Source: an uncultured Slackia sp. (GTDB lineage Bacteria; Actinomycetota; Coriobacteriia; Coriobacteriales; Eggerthellaceae). Taken from it: DNA of 18,060 bases. The translations under genes and the position numbers were made by a program. A model generated the notes under the pieces. It did not search any database, was not told the DNA's origin, and saw only the letters and a list, made by a program, of their open reading frames with translations. Positions 1 through 8,075 of this stretch are shown here, piece after piece (within the stretch, counting starts at the first letter, position 1; every line of letters begins with the position of its first letter). The stretch is taken from NCBI GenBank assembly GCA_934661005.1, contig CAKUIK010000044.1, positions 1-18,060 of the forward strand, in the 5' to 3' direction.

Positions 1-893
1 CGGTCGGCCAGCTTTACGAGGCGCGATACCTCCCCTGGCTCGAACGCAAGTACGAGGGCAGCGCGAGCAACACCAAGAGCCTCTACCTGCGCGCCTGGAA
101 GAACCATTGCGAGCCGAGGTGGGCGCGCGTCCCCATCGACCAGGTGAGGCCGCTCGACGTGCAGGAATGGCTCGACGGCATGGCCTACGGCAACGCGCAC
201 AACGCGCTGATAGTCATGCGCCGCACGTTTGACTTTGCGGTGAATCTCGAACAGATTCCAGCCAACCCGTTCAGGCGGGAATACGAGATGCCCGCGAAGG
301 GCTCGACGCGCTCGAAGGAGGTCTACAGCCTCGCTCAAGCCAGGGAGATGCTCGCCAAGGTTGCGGGGATGCCGTACGAGGCCGCCTACATTCTGGCCGC
401 TTTCGGCGGATGCCGCACGGGCGAGAGCCTGGGCGTGCGCGTGGAGGACGTGCGCGAGGTTCGGGCGGGAGGCGTGCGCTTCGCCGCCGTTTCCGTCAAG
501 CGCCAGGCGGGGCACCTCAACGGCGAGGTGCGCGAATGCACTAAGACGCGGCAGAGCGAGCGCGAGACGCTAGTCCCCGAGCCGTATTGCGACGCGCTCC
601 TCAAGCTGCGCGACGAGCGCGAGGCGGAGGGCGTCGAATGGATGAGCGACGTCGGCGGAAAGCCGATGGGCACCGCCGCGCTCAACCGAATCTGGCGCAA
701 GGCAGGAAACGTGCCGTTCGCCAACCTCCGAAACGGCTGGCGCACCTACGCGCAATACGAGTGGGGCGTCGGCTACGGCACGCTCGAAATGCTCATGGGG
801 CACAAGCTCCCAGGCGTGACGGGGAGGCATTATCTGCGACCTTCGGTCGAACAGCTGGCCGCGGACTTCGCCGCGTCCTACGCCAAGGGCTGA
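1..893 (+). CDS. Tyrosine recombinase / phage-type integrase, 5' truncated by window edge
   Basis: Site-specific recombinase of the phage integrase (tyrosine recombinase) family, which cuts and rejoins DNA at attachment sites. The open frame runs to the left edge (first full codon at 3), so the true start is outside the window; the GTG at 144 is internal, because upstream in-frame sequence still reads as a core-binding domain (LYEARYLPWLERKY, then NTKSLYLRAWKNH). The catalytic domain shows the first Arg in GGCRTGESLGV, then NLRNGWRTYAQ where the usual HxxR box sits, then LMGHKLPGVTGRHYLRP with the conserved GH and a Tyr suited to be the nucleophile. The first His of HxxR is not evident (Asn or Ala in its place), which is a substitution seen in some integrases. 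The gene is visibly richer in G+C than everything downstream. It converges on asd with an 82-nt gap. Activity and element type cannot be judged from this fragment. Confidence 0.88.
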   Translation, partial: VGQLYEARYLPWLERKYEGSASNTKSLYLRAWKNHCEPRWARVPIDQVRPLDVQEWLDGMAYGNAHNALIVMRRTFDFAVNLEQIPANPFRREYEMPAKGSTRSKEVYSLAQAREMLAKVAGMPYEAAYILAAFGGCRTGESLGVRVEDVREVRAGGVRFAAVSVKRQAGHLNGEVRECTKTRQSERETLVPEPYCDALLKLRDEREAEGVEWMSDVGGKPMGTAALNRIWRKAGNVPFANLRNGWRTYAQYEWGVGYGTLEMLMGHKLPGVTGRHYLRPSVEQLAADFAASYAKG

Positions 894-975
894 GGCCACT
901 TGGGATATTTTAGGATATGCTCGACCATAACCGCAGGTCAGAGCGTAGTTGACAACATTGGTTAGTGTACCACAA
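894..975. other. Integrase/asd convergent intergenic region, possible attachment-site region
   Basis: Short A+T-richer gap between the stop codons of the convergent integrase and asd. It holds an interrupted inverted repeat, TAGTTG at 947-952 against CAACTA, enclosing TGGT/ACCA arms around a 6-nt centre (TAGTGT). Integrases often lie next to their attachment site, so this is a candidate att core, but only one copy is visible. No run of T on either strand supports a standard terminator for either gene. Confidence 0.25.
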
Positions 976-2001
976 CTATTCAGTGAGCAGCTGGGCAATT
1001 TGAACGGCATTGGTAGCCGCGCCCTTGCGAATCTGATCGCCACAGCACCAGAAGGTAATGCCGCGCGACGCCTCGGGGTTCGAAATATCGCGACGCATGC
1101 GGCCAACCCAAATAAGGTCCTGATCGCTCGTGCCAATAGGCATCGGGAAGCGATCATGGGCATCAGGGGCGTCTCGGTCGTCGACGAGCTTCACGCCCGG
1201 AGCCGACGCCAGAATCTCGCACGCTTGCTCAAGCGTAAGGTCGCGTTCGAATTCAAGCGTAATGCTCTCGGAATGGGAACGAAGCACGGGAACTCGCACG
1301 CATGTGCAGTTCACGCGAAGCTCGGGCAGGTGCATGATCTTGCGCCCCTCGTTTTGCAGCTTCATCTCTTCCGACGTGAAGCCCTCATATTTGAAACCGC
1401 CAATTTGGGGAATGAGGTTGCTCGCGAGCTGAGCCGCGAACGCATGCGGTTCAGGCAACGGCTCGCCCTTGCCCATCGCAGCAATCTGAGCCTCAAGCTC
1501 GCGCATGCCGGGCACGCCTGCACCGCTCGCGGCCTGATAGGTGCTCACAATCATGCGCTGAACGCCAGCGGCCTGATGAAGCGGCCACGTAGGCACAAGG
1601 CCGATGATGGTGGCGCAATTGGGGTTCGCAATAATCCCCTTGTTCCACTTCACGTCGTCGCCATTGATTTCCGGAATAACCAGGGGAACGTCTTCGTCCA
1701 TGCGGAACGCGTGCGAGTTATCGATTACCGTCGCGCCAGCCTTCACGGCATGGGGAAGCAATTCCTTCGCGATATCGTCGCCAGCGGCACCCAAAACGAT
1801 GTCGCACCCCTTGAAGCATTGCGGGGTCGCCTCTTCAATAGCAACCTGCTCGCCTTTGAACTCAACGGTTTTGCCCACGCTTCGCGCGCTAGCAAAAAGC
1901 CTCAAGTCGGCAACGGGGAAATCGCGCTCCTGCAGGCATTCGAGCATTTGCTGGCCCACGGCGCCCGTCGCGCCTAGGATTCCGACGTTGTAGCTACTCA
2001 T
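976..2001 (-). CDS. asd: Aspartate-semialdehyde dehydrogenase
   Basis: Reduces beta-aspartyl phosphate to L-aspartate-4-semialdehyde with NADPH, the branch-point precursor for lysine/diaminopimelate, threonine and methionine; cytoplasmic. The 341-residue length is normal for the family. Visible: the N-terminal nucleotide-binding loop VGILGATGAVG (6-16), the catalytic Cys129 in NPNCATI, STYQAASGAG (153-162), a His in RSHSESI (near 243) and the conserved C-terminal GAATNAVQIAQLL. The chosen ATG at 2001 begins MSSYNVGILG, just before the Rossmann loop, and has AGGAGG about 8 nt upstream; a longer frame to 2112 only reads back through lysC. It overlaps the end of lysC by 8 nt (ATGAGTAG), so translation is probably coupled to the enzyme making its substrate. 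No clear terminator follows before the integrase. Confidence 0.97.
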   Translation of the reverse strand: MSSYNVGILGATGAVGQQMLECLQERDFPVADLRLFASARSVGKTVEFKGEQVAIEEATPQCFKGCDIVLGAAGDDIAKELLPHAVKAGATVIDNSHAFRMDEDVPLVIPEINGDDVKWNKGIIANPNCATIIGLVPTWPLHQAAGVQRMIVSTYQAASGAGVPGMRELEAQIAAMGKGEPLPEPHAFAAQLASNLIPQIGGFKYEGFTSEEMKLQNEGRKIMHLPELRVNCTCVRVPVLRSHSESITLEFERDLTLEQACEILASAPGVKLVDDRDAPDAHDRFPMPIGTSDQDLIWVGRMRRDISNPEASRGITFWCCGDQIRKGAATNAVQIAQLLTE

Positions 2002-3364
2002 TGGCCGCCTCCTCTGCAGCTTCCTCAACGGTAATGATGTTGTCGTCACCATCGACGAACGCGCCATAAATAACGCGAATAGCACGTTCGAAATCGTCGA
2101 CATCGACGCCAACGACGATATCGAGCTCTTCGGAGCCCTGCGCGATCATGCGAATATTGATGCCCGCATGGCCCAGCTCTCCAAACAAACGACCCGAAGT
2201 TCCCGGTCGGCTCGGCATATTGCGCCCCACTGTGGAAATAAGCGCAAGCCTGTCGACGATCTTGATTTCATCGGGCTCGAGCTCGCTCTTGATGTCAGCA
2301 ACGATGGAATACAGGCAATCTTTCACATCGCTTCCTTGCACCACAACGGCAAATGAATCAATGCCCGTAGGAATATGCTCGATGCTCACGCGATAGCGCT
2401 CGAAGATCGACAAGGTCTTGCGAATGTAGCCAACCTTGCTCGACATGTGGTTCGTCTTCACATGAATAGCGACGAAATCTTTCTTGCCGGCAATGCCCGT
2501 GATAAGCGGCTCCGCCACGCCGGGCTCAGTCTCTTCAGAAATCACCGTGCCAGGATCGTCGGGCGCGTTGGTGTTTTTGATAACCAGCGGAATGCCCGCA
2601 TCTTTCACCGGGAAAATAGCCTCTTCATGCAGAACGCTCGCACCCATATAGGAAAGCTCGCGAAGCTCGGCATACGTGATGCGCGAAATCGACTTCGGAT
2701 TATCGACGATACGCGGGTCAGCGGTAAGGAAGCCCGAAACGTCAGTCCAGTTCTCGTACAAATCGGCGCCAAGACACTGGGCCACAATGGCGCCCGTGAT
2801 GTCTCCGCCGCCACGATCAAGCAGCTTGATCTTGCCATCTTCCGTCGCACCATAAAAGCCAGGAAGCACGAAGCACTTTTCCTCGCCGATCGCAGCCTTG
2901 AGCTTTTCGGAAGTCTTCTCCATATCGATAGAGCTATCGGGGCGGAACGTGATCACATCGGCAGCATCGACGAACGGGAAGCCCAGGTATTCAGCCATCA
3001 TGCGACCCGTGAAGTATTCGCCGCGGCTCACGATGTACTCAGGCGTATACTCGCCGCGCTTGGCGAGTTCGCGGAAAATGCCGAACTCCTGCGAGATGGG
3101 ATAGCTCAAATCAAGCTCTTTGGCGATCTCGCAAAAACGCTGGCCAATCGTGCCGAGAAGATCGTCACACGTCACATGGTATTGCAGGTGGGCATTCACC
3201 AAATACAGCAAGTCGGTGATCTTGCTGTCGAATTTATCGCGTTTGCCAGCGGCGCTCACCACGACAAAACGACGGGAAGGATCAGCTTGGACGATTGCCT
3301 TGACTTTTTTAAACTGGCCGGCAGAGCTGACGCTCGAACCGCCGAACTTCGTAATCTTGATCAT
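1994..3364 (-). CDS. lysC: Aspartate kinase, monofunctional, two ACT domains
   Basis: Phosphorylates L-aspartate with ATP, the first committed step of the aspartate amino acid family. The 456 residues match the longer monofunctional LysC type. Amino acid kinase domain about 1-280, opening with KITKFGGSSVSS; VSRGEYFTGRMMA (112-124) and DRGGGDITGA (183-192) are substrate and nucleotide site segments. Two ACT domains follow, about 295-360 and 372-440, so feedback inhibition by lysine and/or threonine is likely; which one cannot be read from the sequence. The ATG at 3364 fits the family N-terminus and has AAAGG 7 nt upstream. The frame is open further up: a TTG at 3421 with AAAGGAG 9 nt before it would add 19 residues, but family alignment favours the ATG. 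First gene of a lysC-asd unit, separated from thrB by a terminator. Confidence 0.97.
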   Translation of the reverse strand: MIKITKFGGSSVSSAGQFKKVKAIVQADPSRRFVVVSAAGKRDKFDSKITDLLYLVNAHLQYHVTCDDLLGTIGQRFCEIAKELDLSYPISQEFGIFRELAKRGEYTPEYIVSRGEYFTGRMMAEYLGFPFVDAADVITFRPDSSIDMEKTSEKLKAAIGEEKCFVLPGFYGATEDGKIKLLDRGGGDITGAIVAQCLGADLYENWTDVSGFLTADPRIVDNPKSISRITYAELRELSYMGASVLHEEAIFPVKDAGIPLVIKNTNAPDDPGTVISEETEPGVAEPLITGIAGKKDFVAIHVKTNHMSSKVGYIRKTLSIFERYRVSIEHIPTGIDSFAVVVQGSDVKDCLYSIVADIKSELEPDEIKIVDRLALISTVGRNMPSRPGTSGRLFGELGHAGINIRMIAQGSEELDIVVGVDVDDFERAIRVIYGAFVDGDDNIITVEEAAEEAANE

Positions 3365-3407
3365 AGAACTACCTTTGATGCGCAGTACACGTAAAAGCGA
3401 TGATGCC

Positions 3408-3416
3408 ACTTTAGCA
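3408..3416 (-). promoter_or_regulatory. Possible lysC extended -10 promoter element
   Basis: Read on the minus strand, TGCTAAAGT lies 44 nt before the lysC ATG and resembles an extended -10 box (TGnTAtaaT), placing a transcription start about 36 nt upstream of the ATG. There is no recognisable -35 hexamer. The upstream thrB terminator means lysC needs its own promoter in this 130-nt gap. If the alternative TTG start at 3421 were real, this could not be the promoter. Confidence 0.35.
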
Positions 3417-3493
3417 CGCAAAAGTGCAACTCCTTTCGGCGGACGGCCAGAAGTCACCACATGCGGCACATATCAGAGAAGCACCACGACGCG

Positions 3494-3538
3494 ATAAAAG
3501 AAAACGTACCGACGAAAATATAGTTCCGTCGGCACGTT
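3494..3538 (-). terminator. Rho-independent terminator after thrB
   Basis: Two 12-nt arms (3503-3514 and 3527-3538) pair as AACGTGCCGACG with CGTCGGTACGTT on the minus-strand transcript, the single irregular position being a G-U wobble, with a 12-nt loop. They are followed by the U-rich tail TTTTCTTTTAT. The hairpin starts 7 nt after the thrB stop codon. It separates thrC-thrB from lysC-asd. The plus strand has no T run after the hairpin, so it works only for minus-strand transcripts. Confidence 0.9.
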
Positions 3539-3544
3539 AAGCAA

Positions 3545-4429
3545 CTATGCGAGCTGGATGCGAACTCCCTGGGTGTCGCATTCGAGCACATGCACCTGAA
3601 AATCGGGATGCATGCTTTGCAAGCGTGCACGCAAACTCTCGGCGACCAATCCGTCATCGGTTACAGCCATGAGCGTGGACCCAGAGCCCGAAATCCACAG
3701 GGTCGCCGCACCGCCCTGCAAGCAAACTTTGCGAACTTCATCGTAGTCGGGAATGAGTTCGCGGCGATAGGGCTCTTGAATCTTGTCGTCGCACGCGGCG
3801 GCGATAAGGCGCACATCGCCCGCTTCCAAGCCCCGCGTAAGACCCGAAATACGGCCCATTTGCCATACGGCGGTCGACAGGGGCACTTCCTGGGGCACGA
3901 TTTTGCGCGCCTCTTCAGTTTTAACCTCGTAAGGGGGAATCACCGTAATGAAACGCAGGTTCGGGTTCACGTCGTAGCGAATGCAGTTCGGCAATTCGCC
4001 CTGCGGCGTGAACGAACACACGAGCGAGCCCATGATGGCGGGGGCGACATTGTCAGGATGCCCTTCCATTTCGGTCGCGATGCTCACCGCTTCAGCGCGG
4101 CCCACAATGCGGCCCGTGAGCGCCGCGGCGCCCATGATGCCCGCAACCGTGCACGTCGACGAAGAGCCCAAGCCGCGAGAGACAGGAATGGCGGCATCGA
4201 TATGGAGCTTAATCGGGAACGGCTCTTCGCCCCAATGCGCAAGCGCGAGCTCGAAGCTTCGATACACGAGGTTGTTCTCGTTTCGATACTTTTCAGGGCA
4301 ACCGGAAATCTTCAGCTCATCGGCGCGCTCAAACGTGAATTCCGAATACAGCGAAACCGCCATACCAAGGCAGTCGTAACCGATACCGAGGTTTGCCGAC
4401 GTAGCCGGCACCGTGATTTTTACGCTCAC
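3545..4429 (-). CDS. thrB: Homoserine kinase (GHMP family)
   Basis: Phosphorylates L-homoserine to O-phosphohomoserine, the substrate of threonine synthase encoded just upstream. 294 residues, usual for ThrB. GHMP kinase features: N-terminal VPATSANLGIGYDCLG (7-22), the phosphate-binding loop PVSRGLGSSST (82-92) and EGHPDNVAPA (121-130). A C-terminal SGSGSTLMAV segment matches the third GHMP motif. It starts with GTG at 4429, which overlaps the thrC stop as GTGA, a 4-nt overlap typical of translational coupling; the ribosome site (GGTGA about 8 nt upstream) is weak, which fits coupling. The gene is followed directly by a strong terminator, making it the last gene of a thrC-thrB unit. Confidence 0.97.
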   Translation of the reverse strand: MSVKITVPATSANLGIGYDCLGMAVSLYSEFTFERADELKISGCPEKYRNENNLVYRSFELALAHWGEEPFPIKLHIDAAIPVSRGLGSSSTCTVAGIMGAAALTGRIVGRAEAVSIATEMEGHPDNVAPAIMGSLVCSFTPQGELPNCIRYDVNPNLRFITVIPPYEVKTEEARKIVPQEVPLSTAVWQMGRISGLTRGLEAGDVRLIAAACDDKIQEPYRRELIPDYDEVRKVCLQGGAATLWISGSGSTLMAVTDDGLVAESLRARLQSMHPDFQVHVLECDTQGVRIQLA

Positions 4430-5907
4430 AGCAATTCACCGCATTTCGTTTCAACATAAGAAGGCATATCGCCAACAGTAATCACGTCATTAAAGCGCTC
4501 GTCGGCATTTTCAAGCGCCGCCAATGCGGCAGGGGCCGCTGTCGCACTCGCGCTTTCAAGCTCACGCATGCATGCGAAATCGTCCTGCGGCGCAGACAGC
4601 CCCAGCGCCTCGCACACGTCATGGCAGAACTTATACGGGCTCGCGGTAGAAAGTACCACGCGAGGAACGCCTTCGGTATGGGGATGCATCTTTGAAACAT
4701 GCCACGCGCACGCCGTATGGGGATCGAGCACATAGCCCGTTGCATCACGGCATTCCTTCATAGCGGCCTCGGCCTGCTCGTCGCTCGCCCAGCCGCAGGC
4801 GAACGTTTCCTGAATGCGCGCAAGCACCTCGTCGGGCACCTGATAGCGACCCGTTTTCGCAAGATCGTCCATAAGGCCTGCAACAAACCCAGCAGCACCA
4901 TCGCTTGCGTAGTACAGAAGGCGCTCAAGGTTCGACGAAATTAAGATATCCATCGAAGGAGAAATGGTCTTGAAGAACTCGCGATTGCGGTCGTACGCGC
5001 CCTCGGTAAGGAAATCGGACAGAACGTTGTTGCAGTTGCTCGCAACAATAAGCTTGCCAACCGGCAGACCCATGCGCTTCGCGAAATAGCCAGCAAGCAC
5101 GTCGCCGAAGTTTCCGGTAGGAACGCAGAATTCGACGGCGTCGCCGCATGCGATTTCGCCTGCGCGAACGAGCTGGGCATACGCATCGAAGTAATACACG
5201 ACCTGCGGCGCCAAGCGACCAATGTTGATGGAGTTCGCACTTGAAAGCACCGTATTCTGCGCTGCAAGACGCTCACGCAGCGCTTCGTCCCCAAAAATAC
5301 GCTTCACGGCACTTTGGGTATCGTCAAAGTTGCCCTCAACGGCGGCGACGGCCACATTGTCGCCAGATTGCGTAACCATTTGCAGGCGCTGAATTTCGCT
5401 CGTACCGTTGTAGGGATAGAACACCGTGATGCCCAAACCAGGAGTGTTTGCAAAACCAGCCAACGCCGCCTTGCCCGTATCTCCGCTCGTCGCCGCAAGA
5501 ATCATGATTTTCTCGCCCGCACCTTGGGCCGCGCGGCTCATGAGCTGCGGAAGCATCTGAAGCGCGACATCCTTGAACGCGCTCGTAGGACCGCGGAACA
5601 ACTCGAGGACGAAAGCATCGCCGACCTTCACCACAGGCGCAACGTCATCGGTTTCGAAGGTACCGTTATACGCGGCCTCAACACACGATTCAATTTCCTC
5701 GGCCGAATAGTCGTCAAGCAACGTGCCCAGAATATAGGCGGCATTTTCGCGATAGGTGTTGACCACAACACGCTCGAGGTCAATTTTAGTCTCGCCGAGC
5801 GCATCGGTCACATAGAGGCCGCCGTCGGAAGCAAGCCCATTGAGCACCGCGCGTTTCGCAGACACGCACGCTTCGGAGTTTCGAGTGCTGTGATACATCG
5901 AAGTCAT
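4426..5907 (-). CDS. thrC: Threonine synthase (PLP enzyme)
   Basis: Converts O-phosphohomoserine to L-threonine and phosphate using pyridoxal phosphate; cytoplasmic, last step of threonine synthesis. 493 residues, in the range of the longer ThrC form. Visible: N-terminal MYHSTRNSE resembling the family start, the PLP-binding lysine K112 in RGPTSAFKDVALQML, the phosphate-binding ATSGDTGKAALAGF (about 139-152), and SANSINIGRL further on. The ATG at 5907 has AAAGGG 6 nt upstream; an internal ATG three codons on is a less favoured alternative. It precedes thrB with a 4-nt overlap. The upstream gap contains a possible promoter; I found no attenuator-like run of Thr or Ile codons or T-box. Confidence 0.97.
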   Translation of the reverse strand: MTSMYHSTRNSEACVSAKRAVLNGLASDGGLYVTDALGETKIDLERVVVNTYRENAAYILGTLLDDYSAEEIESCVEAAYNGTFETDDVAPVVKVGDAFVLELFRGPTSAFKDVALQMLPQLMSRAAQGAGEKIMILAATSGDTGKAALAGFANTPGLGITVFYPYNGTSEIQRLQMVTQSGDNVAVAAVEGNFDDTQSAVKRIFGDEALRERLAAQNTVLSSANSINIGRLAPQVVYYFDAYAQLVRAGEIACGDAVEFCVPTGNFGDVLAGYFAKRMGLPVGKLIVASNCNNVLSDFLTEGAYDRNREFFKTISPSMDILISSNLERLLYYASDGAAGFVAGLMDDLAKTGRYQVPDEVLARIQETFACGWASDEQAEAAMKECRDATGYVLDPHTACAWHVSKMHPHTEGVPRVVLSTASPYKFCHDVCEALGLSAPQDDFACMRELESASATAAPAALAALENADERFNDVITVGDMPSYVETKCGELL

Positions 5908-5939
5908 ATGCCGCCCTTTCGTTTGGATGAATTCGCATT

Positions 5940-5948
5940 AGCATACCA
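5940..5948 (-). promoter_or_regulatory. Possible thrC extended -10 promoter element
   Basis: On the minus strand TGGTATGCT lies about 32 nt before the thrC ATG and fits an extended -10 box. A TTGTTT 13 nt further up is too close to be a standard -35. An A+T-rich stretch (TAATATTG) lies just upstream. Weak evidence; offered because thrC is the first gene of its unit and needs a promoter here. Confidence 0.3.
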
Positions 5949-5979
5949 AGCGCGAGCGAAACAATATTACAGCTTTGTT

Positions 5980-6001
5980 AAATACACCGCTCACCAGCGG
6001 T
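5980..6001 (-). terminator. Weak hairpin after the radical SAM gene
   Basis: Minus-strand ACCGCT-GGTG-AGCGGT (5986-6001) forms a 6-bp stem with a 4-nt loop and is followed by GTATTTAAC. It lies about 100 nt past the radical SAM stop codon and before the thrC promoter candidate. The U tract is poor, so this is at best a weak terminator. The remaining 6002-6100 stretch shows nothing else. Confidence 0.3.
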
Positions 6002-6100
6002 AAGCGGCCATGCATGATTCAAAGAGAATAATCGAGGTCATTCAACGCGAAAATGGCACGCCGCTCCCGTTCCGAGCGTCAGAGCTACGAGCAAGCAGGC

Positions 6101-7096
6101 CTATTCGGCCCCGCAAGAAAGCTCAGGACCCGCAACACCTTCATAAGAAGCAAAATCGGGAATGAAGCTCTCTTCTGCCGCTCCCCCTTCTTGCCAGAAA
6201 TAATCATCGCAGCCTAGATCGTCGGCATAATCGAGGAGCCCTTCGAATTCCGCGGCGCTCACCCTGCGCTCGAGTTCGGGATAGCGTGGGAATTTCCCCA
6301 TGGGCGTATATTGGCTCATAAGCGATAGCTTGAGCTGTCCGCGCGCTTCTTCGTTTGCATAGGTCTCGTGCACATAGCGCACAATGCGCTTCGTTTCTTC
6401 CAAGTGGGATGGAAGCAAAAGCACACGCACGATTACATTTGCGCCTTGCTTCACCATGGCATCAAGTGCCGCCATCGCAAATTCCGGATACGTCGCAGCG
6501 TTTGAATAGTTTCGCGCCGTTTGGGCGTCGATATATCGGAAATCAACCAAATAGGTGTCGACTATGCCGTTAAGCAGACCAATGGTTTCGGGCTTCTCGT
6601 AGCCCGAAGTGTTGTAGACGAACGGAAGAGCCAGCCCCGCATCTCGCGCGAGTTTCGCCGCTTCAAGAATTTGCGGAACATAATGAGTTGGCGTGACCAA
6701 ATTCACGTTGAGCGCGCCTTGTTTTTGAAGCTCGAGAAATATTTGAGCGAGACGTCGGACGCTGACATCGAAACCGCAGCTCCCATTGGCGATAGCCTCA
6801 TTTTGGCAATACACGCAATGAAGCGGGCAATTCGAGAAGAAAACGGCGCCACTGCCCGATTCTCCCGAAATCGGCGGCTCCTCCCAAAAATGGAGAGCGG
6901 CACGGGCTATGCGCAGCTCATCGGCCGCTCCGCATACGCCACGCTGCCCCGCAACGCGATTGGCACCACACGCTCGAGGGCACAAGGTGCAGCACTCAAG
7001 CAAGGCTTTCGTGGCATCAGAAAAAGAGGCCGTCGAGAGATCGGCCTCTTTCGCGAATTCAATGTTGGCTGATGAAGGCATCGCACGCCTACGCAT
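6101..7096 (-). CDS. PflX-like radical SAM protein (PFL-activase-related, function unknown)
   Basis: Radical S-adenosylmethionine protein related to pyruvate formate-lyase activating enzymes, of the kind usually called PflX (COG1313-type). The radical SAM cluster motif CxxxCxYC is C90, C94, C97 in SNCPLHCVYCQNEA. Before it lies a second Cys-rich segment, CCTLCPRACGANR...GVCG (C35, C36, C39, C43, C55), typical of this subfamily and possibly binding another metal or Fe-S site. The rest reads as a partial TIM barrel (NLVTPTHYVPQILEA, LPFVYNTSGYE, VDTYLVDFRY). Length 331 residues. ATG at 7096 overlaps the degV stop by 8 nt (ATGCGTAG), with AAGGG close upstream; an ATG at 7081 is a possible alternative. 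The substrate is unknown; being co-transcribed with degV is the only contextual hint. Confidence 0.85.
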   Translation of the reverse strand: MRRRAMPSSANIEFAKEADLSTASFSDATKALLECCTLCPRACGANRVAGQRGVCGAADELRIARAALHFWEEPPISGESGSGAVFFSNCPLHCVYCQNEAIANGSCGFDVSVRRLAQIFLELQKQGALNVNLVTPTHYVPQILEAAKLARDAGLALPFVYNTSGYEKPETIGLLNGIVDTYLVDFRYIDAQTARNYSNAATYPEFAMAALDAMVKQGANVIVRVLLLPSHLEETKRIVRYVHETYANEEARGQLKLSLMSQYTPMGKFPRYPELERRVSAAEFEGLLDYADDLGCDDYFWQEGGAAEESFIPDFASYEGVAGPELSCGAE

Positions 7097-8018
7097 TGCC
7101 CTTGATTTTACGTGCGATGCGATCGGCTACCGAAAGGTCCTCTCGGCGGTCTTGTCCCCAAAACACGATCGCAATCATATCAGGGCCCACATGGGTCCCA
7201 ATAACGGGGCCAACATGCAAATCGAGGAACATGGCATCCTCTTGCTCCTTCGCAATAAGCTCATGCATGCGCTCAAGATCTTTAGGGCAATCGGCATTGC
7301 CCGTCACAATGGCGCCCGAAGGGCCGTCCTGAGAAACCTTATCGAAATAGAACTGGGCGAGCTGGCGAATGCCCTTCTTGCGGCCGCGGGCAACGCCCTT
7401 CAAGGTGAGCTTGCCTTCCAAATCGATGGTGAGCATAGGCTTCACATCGAGCTTTGCACCTGCCGCAGCAACGCCATCGGGAATGCGGCCGCCACGACGC
7501 AACGACTCAAGGTCGTCGACCATGAACATCATGTTAAGGAAATAACGAGCCTCTTCAGCCCATTCGACAAGCTCTTCAGCCGTCATGCCCGCATCGCGCT
7601 GGCGCAGGGCTTCATACACCAAAGCCCCTTCCGCAACAGAAGCAAGCTTGGTATCAACGATGTGCAGCTGCATATCGGGGTACTTTTCCTGAAGCTGATC
7701 ACGCACGAGCAACGACACATTGTAGCTTCCAGAAAGCGCCGAGGAGAAGCTCAGATACACCGTAGGAATACCTGACTGCGCGACGCGCTCAAAGACTTCA
7801 GTGTAGGCAGGGATAGAGATTTGCGACGTCGTAGGGAAATCGCCCTTGCGCATGCGGTCGTAGAATTCCTTGGCGGGCATGCTCACGCCGAAGTCGTCAA
7901 GATGCTGCTCGGCATCAAAAAGGAAGGGGAATTCAACAAGATACACGCCTTCGCGCTGCACCATGCTCAAGGGCAGATCGCAGCACGAGTCGATAATGAG
8001 ATTGCATTTCGCGGTCAT
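7089..8018 (-). CDS. DegV family protein (fatty-acid-binding, FakB-like)
   Basis: DegV proteins bind fatty acids; some (FakB) present them to the kinase FakA for phosphorylation and entry into lipid synthesis. 309 residues, slightly above the usual ~280-290. Seen: N-terminal IIDSCCDLP, TTSQIS (63-68) and SSALSGSYN (92-100), which line the carboxylate site in the family, and DDLESLRRGGRI (168-179). No signal peptide or membrane segment. ATG at 8018 has AGGAAAGG about 7 nt upstream. No FakA-like gene is in the window, so a FakB role is only possible. It heads a two-gene unit with the overlapping radical SAM gene; the 5' region contains a perfect 12-bp palindrome and a possible -10 box. Confidence 0.92.
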   Translation of the reverse strand: MTAKCNLIIDSCCDLPLSMVQREGVYLVEFPFLFDAEQHLDDFGVSMPAKEFYDRMRKGDFPTTSQISIPAYTEVFERVAQSGIPTVYLSFSSALSGSYNVSLLVRDQLQEKYPDMQLHIVDTKLASVAEGALVYEALRQRDAGMTAEELVEWAEEARYFLNMMFMVDDLESLRRGGRIPDGVAAAGAKLDVKPMLTIDLEGKLTLKGVARGRKKGIRQLAQFYFDKVSQDGPSGAIVTGNADCPKDLERMHELIAKEQEDAMFLDLHVGPVIGTHVGPDMIAIVFWGQDRREDLSVADRIARKIKGNA

Positions 8019-8075
8019 TCGTGGCCTTTCCTAAAGCGATTCCGCGCTCCTTACGCGCAATACTTTGACAGTCGA

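Noticed and set aside
949..954. TTGACA on the plus strand as a promoter -35
   Set aside because: No -10 hexamer lies 16-18 nt downstream, and transcription rightwards from here would only run antisense to asd.
894..975. tRNA gene as integration target next to the integrase
   Set aside because: No cloverleaf-like sequence or T-arm consensus is present in the gap; the element does not appear to have used a tRNA gene at this end.
570..1163. Minus-strand open frame spanning the integrase end and asd end
   Set aside because: It is antisense to the integrase and continues through the asd 3' end in another frame; no start signal or domain.
949..1977. Long plus-strand open frame across asd
   Set aside because: It is antisense to a certain asd gene, starts with TTG in the intergenic gap and has no recognisable domain; the codon structure of the minus strand explains it. 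The same reasoning removes the long plus-strand frames across lysC, thrB, thrC, pncB, ricT, tmk and the nan genes.
5908..6100. Threonine attenuator or T-box upstream of thrC
   Set aside because: No leader frame rich in Thr or Ile codons, no T-box consensus and no terminator/antiterminator pair could be found.
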